From the NCBI GenBank assembly GCA_030544685.1, contig CP086683.1:248001-312000 (forward strand): a stretch of DNA of 64,000 nt. The letters are read 5' to 3'. Shown here piece by piece: positions 46,563-57,210 of this stretch (position 1 is the stretch's first letter; each line of letters opens with the position of its first letter). The translations under genes were made by a program, and so were the position numbers. The notes under the pieces are model-generated. The model was given only the letters and a program-made list of their open reading frames with translations, ran no database searches and was not told the origin of the DNA. Origin of the DNA: Pseudomonas sp. B21_DOA (GTDB lineage: Bacteria > Pseudomonadota > Gammaproteobacteria > Pseudomonadales > Pseudomonadaceae).

Positions 46563-47890
46563 TCAGCGCAACATGCCGCTGCCGTAACCCTTCAGGTTGG
46601 CTTTCTTCATCAGGGATTCGTACTGGTGCGAAACGAGGTGCGATTGTACTTGGGACATGAAGTCCATCACAACCACGACCACGATCAGCAACGAGGTCCC
46701 GCCAAGGTAGAACGGAACGTTTGCTGCAACCACCAGGAATTGGGGCAACAGGCACACGGCCGTCATGTAAAGAGCACCGAACAGGGTCAAGCGGGTCAGA
46801 ACGCCATCAATATAGCGCGCAGACTGCTCACCTGGACGGATGCCCGGAATAAAGGCACCGGACTTCTTCAGGTTTTCCGCTACGTCTTTCGGATTGAACA
46901 TCAACGCCGTATAGAAGAAGCAGAAGAAAATAATCCCTGCACTAAACAGCAGAATATTCAACGGCTGACCAGGAGCGATCGACTGCGAGATGTCCTGCAA
47001 CCAGCCCATACCTTCAGACTGACCGAACCAGGCACCCAACGAAGCCGGAAACAGCAAAATGCTGCTCGCGAAAATAGCCGGAATAACACCGGCCATGTTC
47101 ACCTTCAGCGGCAAGTGGCTTGTCTGCGCCGCAAAACCTTTCGGCCCTGCTGACGCTTGGCGTAGTGAACAGCGATACGACGCTGGCCACGCTCAATGAA
47201 CACCACGAAACCGATAATCGCTACTGCCAGCAAACCGATGGCAACCAGGGCGAAGATGTTGATATCACCCTGACGCGCAGACTCGAAAGACTGCCCGATT
47301 GCTCTCGGAAGACCGGCGACGATACCCGAAAAAATCAACATCGAGATACCGTTGCCAACACCACGCTCAGTAATCTGCTCACCCAGCCACATCATGAACA
47401 TCGCACCAGCCACAAATGTGGTTACCGCGACGAAATGGAAGCCAAAGTCACCAGTGAACGCGACGCCCTGCCCGGCCAGACCAATGGACATGCCAATAGC
47501 CTGGACCAGAGCGAGAGCGACGGTGAGGTAGCGGGTGTACTGGCTAATCTTTCGACGGCCAGCTTCACCTTCCTTCTTCAACTGCTCCAGCTGCGGGCTG
47601 ACGGCGGTCATCAGTTGCATGATGATCGATGCCGAAATGTACGGCATGATCCCCAGTGCAAAGATGCTCATCCGTTCCAGCGCGCCGCCGGAGAACATGT
47701 TGAACAAGCTAAGAATGGTCCCCTCATTCTGTCGAAACAGGTCTGCGAGTCGGTCCGGGTTGATACCTGGAACCGGGATGTGTGCGCCTATTCGGTAGAC
47801 GATAATCGCCAGGAACAGAAAACGCAGACGAGCCCAGAGTTCAGACATACCGCCTTTGCCGAGCGCAGAGAGAGCACCTTGCTTAGCCAT
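46563..47890 (-). CDS. secY: Protein translocase subunit SecY (frameshifted in this sequence)
   Basis: The channel-forming, essential subunit of SecYEG with ten membrane helices. The N-terminal part ([20 protein letters not shown], the plug and helix region [16 protein letters not shown]) and the C-terminal part ([25 protein letters not shown]-type loop [16 protein letters not shown]) lie in two frames. They join at the run of four A on the plus strand at 47133-47136: one missing base restores [20 protein letters not shown] and gives exactly 442 aa, the expected Pseudomonas length. An essential gene cannot be truncated at residue about 260, so this is a sequence error. Confidence 0.96.
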
Positions 47891-48328
47891 TTATTCCTCG
47901 AACTTGCCGCCAGCTGCTTCGATAGCCGCACGCGCACCTTTGGTGGCGCCGATTCCCTTGCCGATAGTGACAGCGCGAGTCACTTCACCGGACAGCATGA
48001 TTTTCACACGCTGTACGTTGACGTTGATCACGTTGGCATCTTTCAGGGACTGCACAGTAACGACGTCGCCTTCCACTTTGGCCAGCTCGGACAAACGCAC
48101 TTCTGCGCGATCCATGGCTTTCAGGGAAACGAAACCGAACTTAGGCAGGCGACGATGCAGCGGCTGTTGACCGCCTTCAAAGCCTGGAGCGATGGTGCCA
48201 CCGGAGCGGGAGGTCTGACCTTTGTGACCACGGCCACCAGTCTTGCCCAAACCACTACCGATACCACGGCCCGGACGATGCTTTTCGCGACGGGAACCCG
48301 GCGCTGGACTCAGATCATTGAGTTTCAT
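47891..48328 (-). CDS. rplO: 50S ribosomal protein L15
   Basis: 145 aa. [20 protein letters not shown] start and the glycine-rich [23 protein letters not shown]-binding arm of L15. Directly abuts secY, with no bases between the stop and the secY start, so the two are likely coupled. Confidence 0.98.
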   Translation of the reverse strand: MKLNDLSPAPGSRREKHRPGRGIGSGLGKTGGRGHKGQTSRSGGTIAPGFEGGQQPLHRRLPKFGFVSLKAMDRAEVRLSELAKVEGDVVTVQSLKDANVINVNVQRVKIMLSGEVTRAVTIGKGIGATKGARAAIEAAGGKFEE

Positions 48329-48331
48329 CGA

Positions 48332-48508
48332 TTAACCCTCGACACGCAGCATGTAGTAAGCCTTGTTGATCATCCCGCGATTCTCGGGAGTATCCTGGAC
48401 TTCTACAGTGTGACCGATGCGACGCAGACCCAGACCCTTAACGCACAGTTTGTGGTTAGGGATGCGGCCGGTCATGCTTTTGATCAGCGTAACTTTAACG
48501 GTAGCCAT
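48332..48508 (-). CDS. rpmD: 50S ribosomal protein L30
   Basis: 58 aa, [20 protein letters not shown]... ending [11 protein letters not shown], the whole L30 fold. Found by reading the gap between rpsE and rplO, which has 2-3 bp spacers on both sides. Confidence 0.97.
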
Positions 48509-48510
48509 GA

Positions 48511-49011
48511 TTACTTGATCTCCTCAACACGCAGGCCACGCTTGGCAGCGATGGACTCAGGAGACTGCATAGCCTTCAGACCCTTGAAAGTGGCGTGAAC
48601 CACGTTTACCGGGTTAGTCGAGCCGTAGCACTTGGCCAGAACGTTCTGAACGCCAGCAACTTCGAGGACAGCACGCATAGCGCCGCCAGCGATGATACCG
48701 GTACCTTCAGAAGCAGGCTGCATGTACACCTTCGAAGCGCCGTGAGCGGACTTCATTGCGTACTGCAGGGTGGTGCCGTTCAGGTCAACTTGAATCATGT
48801 TGCGGCGAGCAGCTTCCATTGCCTTCTGGATCGCAGCAGGCACTTCACGTGACTTGCCACGGCCGAAGCCAACACGCCCTTTACCATCACCAACCACGGT
48901 CAACGCGGTGAAAGTGAAGATACGGCCGCCTTTAACGGTTTTGGCTACGCGGTTAACTTGAACCAGCTTCTCGATGTAGCCTTCGTCGCGCTTTTGGTCG
49001 TTATTTGACAT
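48511..49011 (-). CDS. rpsE: 30S ribosomal protein S5
   Basis: 166 aa. [20 protein letters not shown] and [20 protein letters not shown] mark the S5 double-stranded RNA-binding domain; the C-terminal half has [20 protein letters not shown]5 takes part in decoding accuracy and mRNA helicase activity at the entry tunnel. 3 bp after rplR. Confidence 0.98.
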
Positions 49012-49014
49012 AAC

Positions 49015-49365
49015 TTAGAACTCCAGCCCAGCTTCACGAGCAGCATCAGCCAGCGCTTTAACGCGGCCGTGGTACTTGAAGCCAGAGCGGTCGAAAGCCA
49101 CTTGCGATACGCCAGCGGCCTTAGCACGCGTAGCGACCAGCTGGCCAACCTTTGTGGCCGCGTCGATGTTGCCAGTGGCACCATCACGCAGTTCTTTATC
49201 CAAAGTCGAGGCACTTGCCAGGACCTTGTTGCCGTCGGCCGAGATGACCTGGGCGTAGATGTGCTGCGACGAGCGGAACACGCAGAGACGCACGACTTCG
49301 AGTTCGTGCATTTTCAGGCGTGCTTTGCGAGCGCGACGCAGTCGAGTAACTTTTTTGTCGGTCAT
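49015..49365 (-). CDS. rplR: 50S ribosomal protein L18
   Basis: 116 aa. [20 protein letters not shown] basic start, [20 protein letters not shown] core, and [20 protein letters not shown] near the end. L18 binds 5S rRNA with L5. 10 bp after rplF. Confidence 0.98.
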   Translation of the reverse strand: MTDKKVTRLRRARKARLKMHELEVVRLCVFRSSQHIYAQVISADGNKVLASASTLDKELRDGATGNIDAATKVGQLVATRAKAAGVSQVAFDRSGFKYHGRVKALADAAREAGLEF

Positions 49366-49375
49366 TTGCTATGCC

Positions 49376-49909
49376 CTACTTCTTCTTGGCTTCTTTACGA
49401 CGGACGACTTCGTCCGCGTAGCGCACACCTTTGCCTTTGTACGGCTCTGGTGGACGGAAGTCGCGGATCTCGGCGGCCACTTGACCTACCAGCTGCTTGT
49501 CGATGCCCTTGATCAGGATATCGGTCTGGCTAGGAGTCTCAGCGGTGATGCCTTGCGGCAGTTCGTAATCCACTGGGTGCGAGAAGCCAAGAGCCAGGTT
49601 CAGAACCTGACCTTTTGCTTGCGCTTTGTAACCAACACCGACCAGCTGGAGCTTGCGCTCGAAGCCTTGGCTTACGCCCTGGACCATGTTGTTTACCAAC
49701 GCACGCGTGGTACCGGCCATTGCGCGAGTTTGTTGATCGCCATTGCGAGCAGCGAAACGCAGCTCACCAGCTTCTTCAACGATCTCAACGGACGAATGGA
49801 TGTTCAGTTCAAGAGTGCCCTTGGCACCCTTCACCGAAAGCTGTTGGCCTGCGAATTTGACTTCGACACCGGCTGGCAGCTTAACGGGGTTCTTAGCGAC
49901 GCGAGACAT
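49376..49909 (-). CDS. rplF: 50S ribosomal protein L6
   Basis: 177 aa from [20 protein letters not shown]; an in-frame ATG nine codons upstream overlaps rpsH and is not the family start. The C-terminal [20 protein letters not shown] is the conserved L6 signature, near the factor-binding site. 11 bp after rpsH. Confidence 0.98.
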   Translation of the reverse strand: MSRVAKNPVKLPAGVEVKFAGQQLSVKGAKGTLELNIHSSVEIVEEAGELRFAARNGDQQTRAMAGTTRALVNNMVQGVSQGFERKLQLVGVGYKAQAKGQVLNLALGFSHPVDYELPQGITAETPSQTDILIKGIDKQLVGQVAAEIRDFRPPEPYKGKGVRYADEVVRRKEAKKK

Positions 49910-49920
49910 GCTTATCCCCC

Positions 49921-50313
49921 TTAGAACACAGTGCAAAGAACTTCGCCGCCGACACCGGCAGCGCGCGCAGCACGATCCGTCATCACACCTTTGTTGGTGG
50001 AGACGATAGACACGCCAAGACCGCCACGAACTTTCGGCAGATCTTCAACGGACTTGTACTGACGCAGGCCTGGACGACTAACGCGCTTCACTTCTTCGAT
50101 AACCGGACGGCCTTCGAAGTACTTCAGCGAGATGGACAGCGACGGCTTGGCGTCGGTGGTGATCTGAAAATCCGCGATGTAACCTTCGTCCTTCAGGACT
50201 TTTGCTACAGCTGCCTTCAACGTGGAAGACGGCATGCTTACGACAGACTTTTCAGCCATCTGGGCATTACGGATTCGAGTTAGCATGTCCGCTAACGGGT
50301 CCTGCATACTCAT
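49921..50313 (-). CDS. rpsH: 30S ribosomal protein S8
   Basis: 130 aa. [20 protein letters not shown] start; [20 protein letters not shown] at the C-terminus. S8 binds 16S helix 21 and in E. coli represses the spc operon by binding its own mRNA. Here an unusual 206-bp spacer with a strong hairpin precedes it. Confidence 0.98.
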   Translation of the reverse strand: MSMQDPLADMLTRIRNAQMAEKSVVSMPSSTLKAAVAKVLKDEGYIADFQITTDAKPSLSISLKYFEGRPVIEEVKRVSRPGLRQYKSVEDLPKVRGGLGVSIVSTNKGVMTDRAARAAGVGGEVLCTVF

Positions 50314-50430
50314 GGGCTAGACGCTCCTAATACAAAAAATTAGCCTTGCGGCTACTACTTGTCGCCGAGAACTTCCGGGCAGAAAAACACGGGCTCAGGC
50401 GAGCCGGTCATTCTAGACACACCCAGAAAT

Positions 50431-50458
50431 GAATCAAGCCCCAAAAGGGGCTTGATTC
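50431..50458 (-). other. Strong perfect hairpin in the rpsN-rpsH spacer
   Basis: GAATCAAGCCCC / GGGGCTTGATTC, a 12-bp perfect stem with a four-base loop, inside the spc operon. No T-tract follows on the minus strand, so it should not terminate strongly. It may serve mRNA processing, pausing or protection of the downstream rpsH-to-rpmJ part. Confidence 0.7.
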
Positions 50459-50519
50459 AGATTCAAAGCCACCGATGGTCAGGTTCTTGCGAACCCGAAC
50501 ATCGAGACTTTGACAACTA

Positions 50520-50825
50520 TTACCAGCTGGCTTTAACCAGACCTGGCACGTCACCACGCATTGCAGCTTGACGCAGCATGTTACGGCCGAGGCCGAACTT
50601 GCGGTACACGCCGTGCGGACGACCAGTCAGGCGGCAACGGTTACGCATGCGCGAAGCGCTTGCGTCACGTGGTTGCTTCTGCAGTGCTACGGTAGCTTCC
50701 CAACGCGCTTCTGGACTTGCGTTCAGATCGACGATGATAGCTTTCAGCGCTGCACGCTTGGTGGCGTACTTGGCAACGGTGAGCTGACGCTTCAGCTCAC
50801 GGTTCTTCATGCTCTTCTTGGCCAT
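50520..50825 (-). CDS. rpsN: 30S ribosomal protein S14
   Basis: 101 aa from [20 protein letters not shown]; an upstream in-frame ATG adds 22 unconserved residues overlapping rplE. The motif [20 protein letters not shown] has a single Cys, so this is the zinc-free (C-) type. 13 bp after rplE. Confidence 0.97.
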   Translation of the reverse strand: MAKKSMKNRELKRQLTVAKYATKRAALKAIIVDLNASPEARWEATVALQKQPRDASASRMRNRCRLTGRPHGVYRKFGLGRNMLRQAAMRGDVPGLVKASW

Positions 50826-50838
50826 TTTCCTACTCCAA

Positions 50839-51378
50839 TCAGTTGCGGAACGGGAATTTGAAAGCACGCAGCAGAGCGCGGCCTTCATCATCGTTCTTGG
50901 CAGTGGTGGTCAGGGTAATGTCCAGACCGCGGAGAGCATCGATCTTGTCGTAGTCGATTTCCGGGAAGATGATCTGCTCTTTCACGCCCATGCTGTAGTT
51001 GCCACGACCATCGAAGGACTTGGCATTCAGGCCGCGGAAGTCGCGAACCCGAGGCAGGGAGATCGACAGCAGACGATCCAGGAACTCGTACATACGCTCA
51101 CGGCGCAGGGTCACTTTGACGCCGATCGGCCATCCTTCGCGGACTTTGAAGCCAGCGATGGATTTACGAGCGTAGGTCACAACGACTTTCTGGCCGGTGA
51201 TCTTTTCCAGGTCAGCAACAGCGTGCTCGATGACTTTTTTGTCGCCGATCGCTTCGCCCAGACCCATGTTCAGGGTGATTTTGGTAACGCGCGGAACTTC
51301 CATCACGTTCGAAAGCTTAAGTTCTTCCTTAAGTTTCGGAGCGATTTCCTTCCGGTAAATCTCTTTTAGTCGTGCCAT
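50839..51378 (-). CDS. rplE: 50S ribosomal protein L5
   Basis: 179 aa. [20 protein letters not shown] start, [20 protein letters not shown] and the [20 protein letters not shown] end. L5 binds 5S rRNA and forms a bridge to S13. 20 bp after rplX. Confidence 0.98.
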   Translation of the reverse strand: MARLKEIYRKEIAPKLKEELKLSNVMEVPRVTKITLNMGLGEAIGDKKVIEHAVADLEKITGQKVVVTYARKSIAGFKVREGWPIGVKVTLRRERMYEFLDRLLSISLPRVRDFRGLNAKSFDGRGNYSMGVKEQIIFPEIDYDKIDALRGLDITLTTTAKNDDEGRALLRAFKFPFRN

Positions 51379-51398
51379 GGTCTTCTACCTAGCAGTGT

Positions 51399-51713
51399 TC
51401 AAGCATCAACCGCTTTTTGGGTCGACTTGAAGACACGAATTTTCTTACCGTCTTCTACTTTGAAACCAACGCGGTCAGCCTTGTTGGTTTCGCCGTTGAA
51501 GATGGCGACGTTGGAAGCGTGCAGTGGCGCTTCTTTCTCGACGATACCGCCCTGTACGCCCGACATCGGGTTAGGCTTGGTATGACGCTTGACCAGGTTC
51601 AGACCACCAACAACCAGACGGTTGTCAGCAAGAACCTTCAGCACCTTACCGCGCTTACCTTTGTCTTTGCCGGCGATCACGATGATCTCGTCGTCACGAC
51701 GAATCTTTTGCAT
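51399..51713 (-). CDS. rplX: 50S ribosomal protein L24
   Basis: 104 aa. The KOW motif ([20 protein letters not shown]) starts the protein. L24 begins large-subunit assembly. 11 bp after rplN. Confidence 0.98.
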   Translation of the reverse strand: MQKIRRDDEIIVIAGKDKGKRGKVLKVLADNRLVVGGLNLVKRHTKPNPMSGVQGGIVEKEAPLHASNVAIFNGETNKADRVGFKVEDGKKIRVFKSTQKAVDA

Positions 51714-51724
51714 GTCGGATCTCC

Positions 51725-52093
51725 TTACAGCACTTCTGGGGCGAGCGAGACGATCTTCATGAACTTCTCAGTACGAAGTTCACGGGTCACTGGCCCAAAG
51801 ATACGGGTGCCGATCGGCTCTTGCTTGTTGTTCAGAAGAACAGCAGCGTTGCCATCAAAGCGGATAATGGAGCCATCAGCACGACGTACGCCGTGACGAG
51901 TGCGGACTACAACAGCAGTCATCACTTGGCCTTTTTTCACCTTACCGCGAGGAATTGCTTCCTTCACGGTAACTTTGATGATGTCACCGATACCAGCGTA
52001 ACGACGATGGGAGCCACCCAGCACCTTGATGCACATAACACGGCGAGCGCCGCTGTTATCGGCCACATCGAGCATGGATTGAGTCTGAATCAT
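51725..52093 (-). CDS. rplN: 50S ribosomal protein L14
   Basis: 122 aa. [20 protein letters not shown] start and [20 protein letters not shown], as in all L14 proteins. It forms an intersubunit bridge with 16S rRNA. First gene of the classical spc group, 23 bp after rpsQ with no evident promoter, so it is probably read through from S10. Confidence 0.98.
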   Translation of the reverse strand: MIQTQSMLDVADNSGARRVMCIKVLGGSHRRYAGIGDIIKVTVKEAIPRGKVKKGQVMTAVVVRTRHGVRRADGSIIRFDGNAAVLLNNKQEPIGTRIFGPVTRELRTEKFMKIVSLAPEVL

Positions 52094-52116
52094 ATAATTT
52101 CTCCGACCCCTAGCCC

Positions 52117-52383
52117 TTAGACTTCCACAGCGCGTTCGAGAACATCAACCAGCGCCCAAGACTTGGTCTTGGCCATCGGACGAGTTTCACGAATAGTGAC
52201 TTTGTCGCCGATGTGGCACTGATTGGTTTCGTCGTGCGCGTGCAGCTTAGTCGAACGCTTAACGTATTTACCGTAGATCGGGTGCTTTACGCGACGCTCG
52301 ATCAGAACGGTGATGGTTTTGTCCATCTTGTCGCTGACAACACGGCCAGTCAGCGTACGGACAGTTTTTTCGGCTTCAGCCAT
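52117..52383 (-). CDS. rpsQ: 30S ribosomal protein S17
   Basis: 88 aa from [20 protein letters not shown]. The OB-fold core [20 protein letters not shown] is conserved. The start lies 2 bp from the end of rpmC. Confidence 0.97.
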   Translation of the reverse strand: MAEAEKTVRTLTGRVVSDKMDKTITVLIERRVKHPIYGKYVKRSTKLHAHDETNQCHIGDKVTIRETRPMAKTKSWALVDVLERAVEV

Positions 52384-52385
52384 GA

Positions 52386-52577
52386 TCACTTACCTGCCTG
52401 CTGGTTGAGCACAGTCTTCACGCGAGCGATGTCACGCTTAACTTGCGAGAGCAGATGAGACTGCCCCAACTGGCCAGTTGCTTTCTGCATGCGCAGATTG
52501 AACTGGTCGCGCAGCAAGCCGAGCAGTTGCTCGTTCAGCTGCTGTGCGGATTTTTCACGAAGTTCATTCGCTTTCAT
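52386..52577 (-). CDS. rpmC: 50S ribosomal protein L29
   Basis: 63 aa, [20 protein letters not shown]... ending [11 protein letters not shown]. The ATG overlaps the rplP stop by one base (TGATG), so translation is coupled. L29 docks trigger factor and SRP at the exit tunnel with L23. Confidence 0.97.
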
Positions 52578-52990
52578 CACATCACCGTCCGTTTAACAAA
52601 GGAGGTGGCGAGCGGCAGCTTTGCAGCAGCCAGGGCGAAAGCCTCACGCGCCAGCTCTTCAGAAACACCCTCGATTTCATACAGGACTTTGCCTGGCTGA
52701 ATCTGGGCAACCCAGTACTCCACGTTACCCTTACCTTTACCCATACGAACCTCGAGAGGTTTCTTGGAGATCGGCTTGTCCGGGAATACACGGATCCAGA
52801 TCTTGCCGCCACGTTTTACGTGACGGGTCAGAGCACGACGCGCTGACTCGATCTGACGAGCGGTGAGACGACCACGAGCAACAGACTTCAGCGCGAACTC
52901 GCCGAAGCTGACTTTGCTACCGCGCAGTGCCAGACCACGGTTGTGGCCGGTCATCTGCTTGCGGAACTTCGTACGCTTTGGTTGCAACAT
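52577..52990 (-). CDS. rplP: 50S ribosomal protein L16
   Basis: 137 aa. [20 protein letters not shown] start and [20 protein letters not shown] core. L16 organises the A-site tRNA elbow region. 11 bp after rpsC. Confidence 0.98.
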
Positions 52991-53001
52991 TTGGCGTACC
53001 C

Positions 53002-53688
53002 TTACTTAGCAGCTTTTTTACGAGGCGCTGGTGCTTGTGGTTTCAGTTCTTCTTGGCGACCACCAATAACTTCGCCTTTGAAGATCCAAACCTTTACACC
53101 GATCACACCGTAAGTGGTGTGAGCTTCGTAGTTGGCATAGTCGATGTCGGCACGCAGGGTGTGCAGTGGCACACGACCTTCGCGATACCATTCAGTACGT
53201 GCGATTTCAGCACCGCCGAGACGACCGCTCACTTGGATTTTGATGCCTTTGGCACCAATGCGCATGGCGTTCTGTACAGCGCGCTTCATAGCGCGACGGA
53301 ACATTACACGACGCTCCAGCTGCTGAGCTACGCTCTGCGCAACCAGCATACCGTCGAGCTCCGGCTTGCGGATCTCTTCGATATTGATGTGCACAGGCAC
53401 ACCCATTTGCTTGGTCAGGTCCTGACGCAGTTTCTCAACATCTTCACCTTTCTTCCCGATAACGATACCTGGACGAGCGGTGTGGATGGTGATGCGTGCA
53501 GTTTGGGCCGGACGATGGATATCGATACGGCTTACGGACGCGCTTTTTAGTTTGTCTTGGAGATACTCACGCACTTTCAGATCTGCGAACAAGTAGTCCG
53601 CATAAGTCCGACCGTCTGCGTACCAGACGGAGGTGTGCTCCTTGACGATTCCCAGGCGAATGCCAATGGGATGTACTTTCTGACCCAT
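53002..53688 (-). CDS. rpsC: 30S ribosomal protein S3
   Basis: 228 aa from [20 protein letters not shown]; an in-frame ATG 28 codons upstream lies within rplV. The KH domain has the [15 protein letters not shown] loop. It forms the mRNA entry site. Basic C-terminus ([12 protein letters not shown]). 13 bp after rplV. Confidence 0.98.
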
Positions 53689-53701
53689 CTCTTCGACTCC
53701 G

Positions 53702-54034
53702 TTACTTGTCAGCAACCTTGACAGTGATATGGCAAGACCGCTTGACGATGCGATCAGCACGGCCTTTGGCACGTGGCATGATGCGCTTCAGCGAACGCCC
53801 TTCGTTGACGAAAACGGTGCTGACCTTCAGGTCATCAACGTCTGCGCCTTCGTTATGCTCGGCGTTGGCTACGGCCGACTCCAGCACTTTCTTCATGATC
53901 TCGGCGGCTTTCTTACTGCTGAAAGCCAACAGGTTGAGCGCTTCGCCCACCTTCTTCCCGCGGATCTGGTCGGCGACCAAGCGGGCTTTCTGGGCGGAGA
54001 TTCGAGCGCCCGACAACTTAGCGGCTACTTCCAT
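53702..54034 (-). CDS. rplV: 50S ribosomal protein L22
   Basis: 110 aa. [20 protein letters not shown] and the macrolide-contact hairpin region [20 protein letters not shown] show no sign of insertion or deletion. L22 lines the nascent-peptide tunnel. 11 bp after rpsS. Confidence 0.98.
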
Positions 54035-54045
54035 TTCCTTACCCC

Positions 54046-54320
54046 TTAACGCTTGGCTTTCTTGTCAGCCACGTGCCCGCGATAGTTGCGGGTACCGGCG
54101 AACTCGCCCAGTTTGTGGCCGACCATGTCTTCGTTAACGAGAACTGGGACGTGCTGACGACCGTTGTGTACTGCGATGGTCAGACCGACCATTTGTGGCA
54201 GGATCATCGAACGACGCGACCAGGTTTTAATTGGTTTGCGATCGTTCTTTTCCGCCGCCACTTCGATCTTCTTCAGTAGGTGAAGATCAATAAAAGGACC
54301 TTTTTCAGAGAACGTGGCAC
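54046..54320 (-). CDS. rpsS: 30S ribosomal protein S19 (frameshifted in this sequence)
   Basis: Starts at GTG (54320) with AGAGGGA upstream: (M)PRSLKK, then the frame is lost at the AAAAA run (plus-strand ttttt, 54301-54305). Adding one A gives [20 protein letters not shown], which runs into [20 protein letters not shown] and on to the stop at 54046: exactly 91 aa, the normal length. S19 binds the head of 16S rRNA with S13 and is essential, so the break is read as an error. Without repair only a truncated 71-aa frame remains. Confidence 0.95.
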
Positions 54321-54336
54321 TGTCGTATCCCTCTAT

Positions 54337-55160
54337 TTACTTGCGACGACGGACGATCATTTTGTCGGTACGCTTATTACCACGAGTCTTCGCGCCCTTA
54401 GTCGGGAAGCCCCATGGCGATACCGGATGACGACCACCAGAGGTACGACCTTCACCACCACCATGTGGGTGGTCAACCGGGTTCATGGCAACACCACGAA
54501 CGGTTGGGCGAACGCCACGCCAGCGTTTGGCACCAGCTTTACCCAGCGAACGCAGGCTGTGCTCGGAGTTCGAGACTTCACCCAGGGTCGCACGGCATTC
54601 AGCCAGGACTTTACGCATTTCACCGGAACGCAGACGCAGGGTCACGTAGACACCTTCACGAGCGATCAGCTGAGCCGAAGCACCAGCGGAACGAGCGATC
54701 TGTGCACCTTTACCTGGCTTCAATTCGATGCCGTGTACGGTAGAACCGACTGGAATGTTGCGCAGCTGCAGAGCGTTGCCTGGCTTGATTGGAGCCAGAG
54801 CGCCTGCGATCAGCTGGTCGCCAGCACTCACGCCTTTAGGGGCGATGATGTAGCGGCGCTCGCCGTCTGCGTAGCAGAGCAGTGCGATGTGAGCAGTACG
54901 GTTTGGATCGTATTCAATACGCTCGACAGTGGCGACGATGCCATCTTTGTCGTTGCGACGGAAATCGACCATACGGTAATGCTGCTTATGACCACCACCG
55001 ATGTGACGAGTGGTAATACGGCCATTGTTGTTACGACCACCAGACTTCGATTTTTTCTCGAGCAGCGGTGCGTGAGGAGCGCCTTTATGCAGCTCCTGGT
55101 TGACCACCTTGACCACAAAACGGCGGCCAGGGAAGTCGGTTTGCATTTAACGATTGCCAT
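54337..55160 (-). CDS. rplB: 50S ribosomal protein L2 (frameshifted in this sequence)
   Basis: Begins [10 protein letters not shown] at 55160 and shifts frame after ten codons at the CCC run (plus-strand ggg, 55130-55132). One missing C restores [20 protein letters not shown] and a total of 274 aa, the expected size. The rest is intact, including the universally conserved C-terminal [20 protein letters not shown] with the His implicated in peptidyl transfer. An essential protein, so the break is most likely a base-calling loss. Confidence 0.96.
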
Positions 55161-55174
55161 GATGCACCCCTTCC

Positions 55175-55474
55175 TTACTCAGCACTGCTGCTGAAATCGA
55201 GATCTTGGCCTGGCTGAAGGGAGATAACTGCCTTCTTCCAGTCATTACGCTTGCCCAGACCGCGAGCAGTGCGCTTGCTCTTACCCAGAACGTTCAGGGT
55301 AGTGACGCGCTCTACTTTCACGCTGAACAGGCTTTCGACGGCCTTCTTGATTTCCAGCTTGGTTGCATCGGTAGCAACCTTGAAAACGAACTGGCCTTTC
55401 TTGTCTGCCAGAACCGTAGCCTTCTCGGAAACGTGCGGGCCAAGCAGAACTTTAAATACGCGTTCCTGGTTCAT
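55175..55474 (-). CDS. rplW: 50S ribosomal protein L23
   Basis: 99 aa. [20 protein letters not shown] start and [20 protein letters not shown] tail. It is the trigger factor and SRP docking site at the tunnel exit. Overlaps rplD by 4 bp. Confidence 0.98.
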
Positions 55475-56073
55475 CCCAGCAGCTCCTCGAATTTCTTCAC
55501 GGCCGACACGGTGATCAACACCTTGTCGTATGCGATCAGACTAACTGGATCGGAACCTTGCACATCACGTACATCTACGTGCGGCAGGTTGCGAGCAGCC
55601 AGGTACAGGTTCTGATCAACAGCGTCCGACACGATCAGAACGTCGGTCAGGCTCATGTTGTTCAGTTTGCCCAGCAGATCTTTGGTTTTCGGAGTTTCAA
55701 CAGCGAAATCCTGAACCACGACCAGACGATCAGTACGCACCAGCTCAGCAAGGATGGAACGCATTGCTGCGCGATACATCTTCTTGTTCAGCTTCTGGGA
55801 GTGATCCTGTGGACGAGCTGCGAAAGTGGTACCGCCGCCACGCCAGATTGGGCTACGGATAGTACCGGCACGAGCACGGCCAGTACCTTTCTGACGCCAT
55901 GGGCGCTTGCCGCCACCACGAACGTCGGAACGGGTCTTCTGCTGCTTGCTACCTTGACGGCCGCCGGCCATGTAGGCCACGACTGCTTGGTGAACCAGCG
56001 TCTCGTTGAATTCGCCGCCAAATGTCAGTTCGGAAACTTCGATCGCTTGAGCGTCATTTACATTTAATTGCAT
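55471..56073 (-). CDS. rplD: 50S ribosomal protein L4
   Basis: 200 aa. The long tunnel loop with [29 protein letters not shown] is complete. In E. coli L4 represses the S10 operon by acting on its leader; control in Pseudomonas is less clear. 12 bp after rplC. Confidence 0.98.
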
Positions 56074-56085
56074 GTCAGCTTCCCC

Positions 56086-56721
56086 TTAACCGCGAGCCTT
56101 GGCTGCTGGACGTACAACCAGGTTGCCGCCAGTAGCGCCAGGAACAGCACCCTTGACCAACAACAGATTGCGTTCAGCGTCCACGCGCACTACTTCCAGG
56201 GACTGCACGGTCACGCGCTCAGCGCCCATATGACCGGACATTTTTTTGCCCTTGAATACACGACCAGGAGTCTGGCACTGGCCGATAGAGCCTGGGACGC
56301 GGTGGGATACGGAGTTACCGTGGGTGTTATCTTGCCCGCGGAAATTCCAACGCTTGATCGTACCCTGGAAGCCTTTACCCTTGGACTGACCGGTTACATC
56401 AACCAGTTGACCAGCGGCGAAGATTTCAGCGTTGATCAGATCGCCTGCCTGGTACTCGCCTTCTTCAAGGCGGAATTCCATGGTGGTGCGACCAGCGGCA
56501 ACGTTCGCTTTAGCGAAGTGGCCAGCCTGAGCTGCTGTTACACGCGAAGCGCGACGCTCGCCGACAGTGACTTGCACTGCACGATAGCCATCGGTCTCTT
56601 CAGTTTTGAACTGGGTGACGCGATTCGGCTCGATCTCAATGACCGTGACCGGAATGGAGACACCTTCTTCGGTGAAAATACGGGTCATACCGCATTTACG
56701 ACCGACTACACCAATAGTCAT
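56086..56721 (-). CDS. rplC: 50S ribosomal protein L3
   Basis: 211 aa from [20 protein letters not shown]; an ATG 11 codons upstream is not conserved. The central extension [20 protein letters not shown] reaches the peptidyl-transferase centre; its Gln is a methylation site in E. coli. 80 bp after rpsJ. Confidence 0.98.
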   Translation of the reverse strand: MTIGVVGRKCGMTRIFTEEGVSIPVTVIEIEPNRVTQFKTEETDGYRAVQVTVGERRASRVTAAQAGHFAKANVAAGRTTMEFRLEEGEYQAGDLINAEIFAAGQLVDVTGQSKGKGFQGTIKRWNFRGQDNTHGNSVSHRVPGSIGQCQTPGRVFKGKKMSGHMGAERVTVQSLEVVRVDAERNLLLVKGAVPGATGGNLVVRPAAKARG

Positions 56722-56801
56722 GTTGTAAACCTCATGAGTGTACGGGGCTTTCACCCGCTATGGCCGCCCATTTCAGAGCGTTACACGACCAAGACCGAGT
56801 C

Positions 56802-57113
56802 TTAGCCGAGGCTGATCTGCACTTCCACACCGGCCGCAAGATCAAGCTTCATCAGCGCATCAACGGTTTTATCCGTTGGCTGGACGATGTCCAGAACACG
56901 CTTATGAGTGCGGATCTCGTACTGGTCACGCGCGTCTTTGTTGACGTGCGGGGAAACCAGAACGGTGAACCGCTCTTTACGGGTAGGCAGTGGAATTGGA
57001 CCACGCACTTGAGCACCAGTACGTTTCGCGGTTTCCACGATTTCCTGGGTTGATTGGTCGATCAGGCGATGGTCAAAAGCCTTCAACCTGATACGGATTT
57101 GCTGATTTTGCAT
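56802..57113 (-). CDS. rpsJ: 30S ribosomal protein S10 (NusE)
   Basis: 103 aa. [20 protein letters not shown] start and [21 protein letters not shown]10 is both a 30S head protein and the NusB partner in antitermination. First gene of the S10 operon, with its own promoter at 57176-57204. Confidence 0.98.
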
Positions 57114-57175
57114 TGGATTTCAGACTCCGGCTGCTATTCCCACCGGGCGCAATACGCCCGTTAAAAGGAGGCGCA

Positions 57176-57204
57176 ATTCTATAGACGCCCCCGATAGGTG
57201 TCAA
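57176..57204 (-). promoter_or_regulatory. Sigma-70 promoter of the S10 operon
   Basis: On the minus strand TTGACA (57204-57199), a 17-bp spacer, then TAGAAT (57181-57176). It lies between the tuf terminator and rpsJ. The leader of about 55 nt holds a small hairpin GGGCGTATTGCGCCC. Confidence 0.85.
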
Positions 57205-57210
57205 CCCAAT

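Noticed and set aside
46563-47890. secY as a pseudogene or two separate genes.
   Set aside because: An essential gene; one added base restores the full, exact-length protein, as at fourteen other sites.
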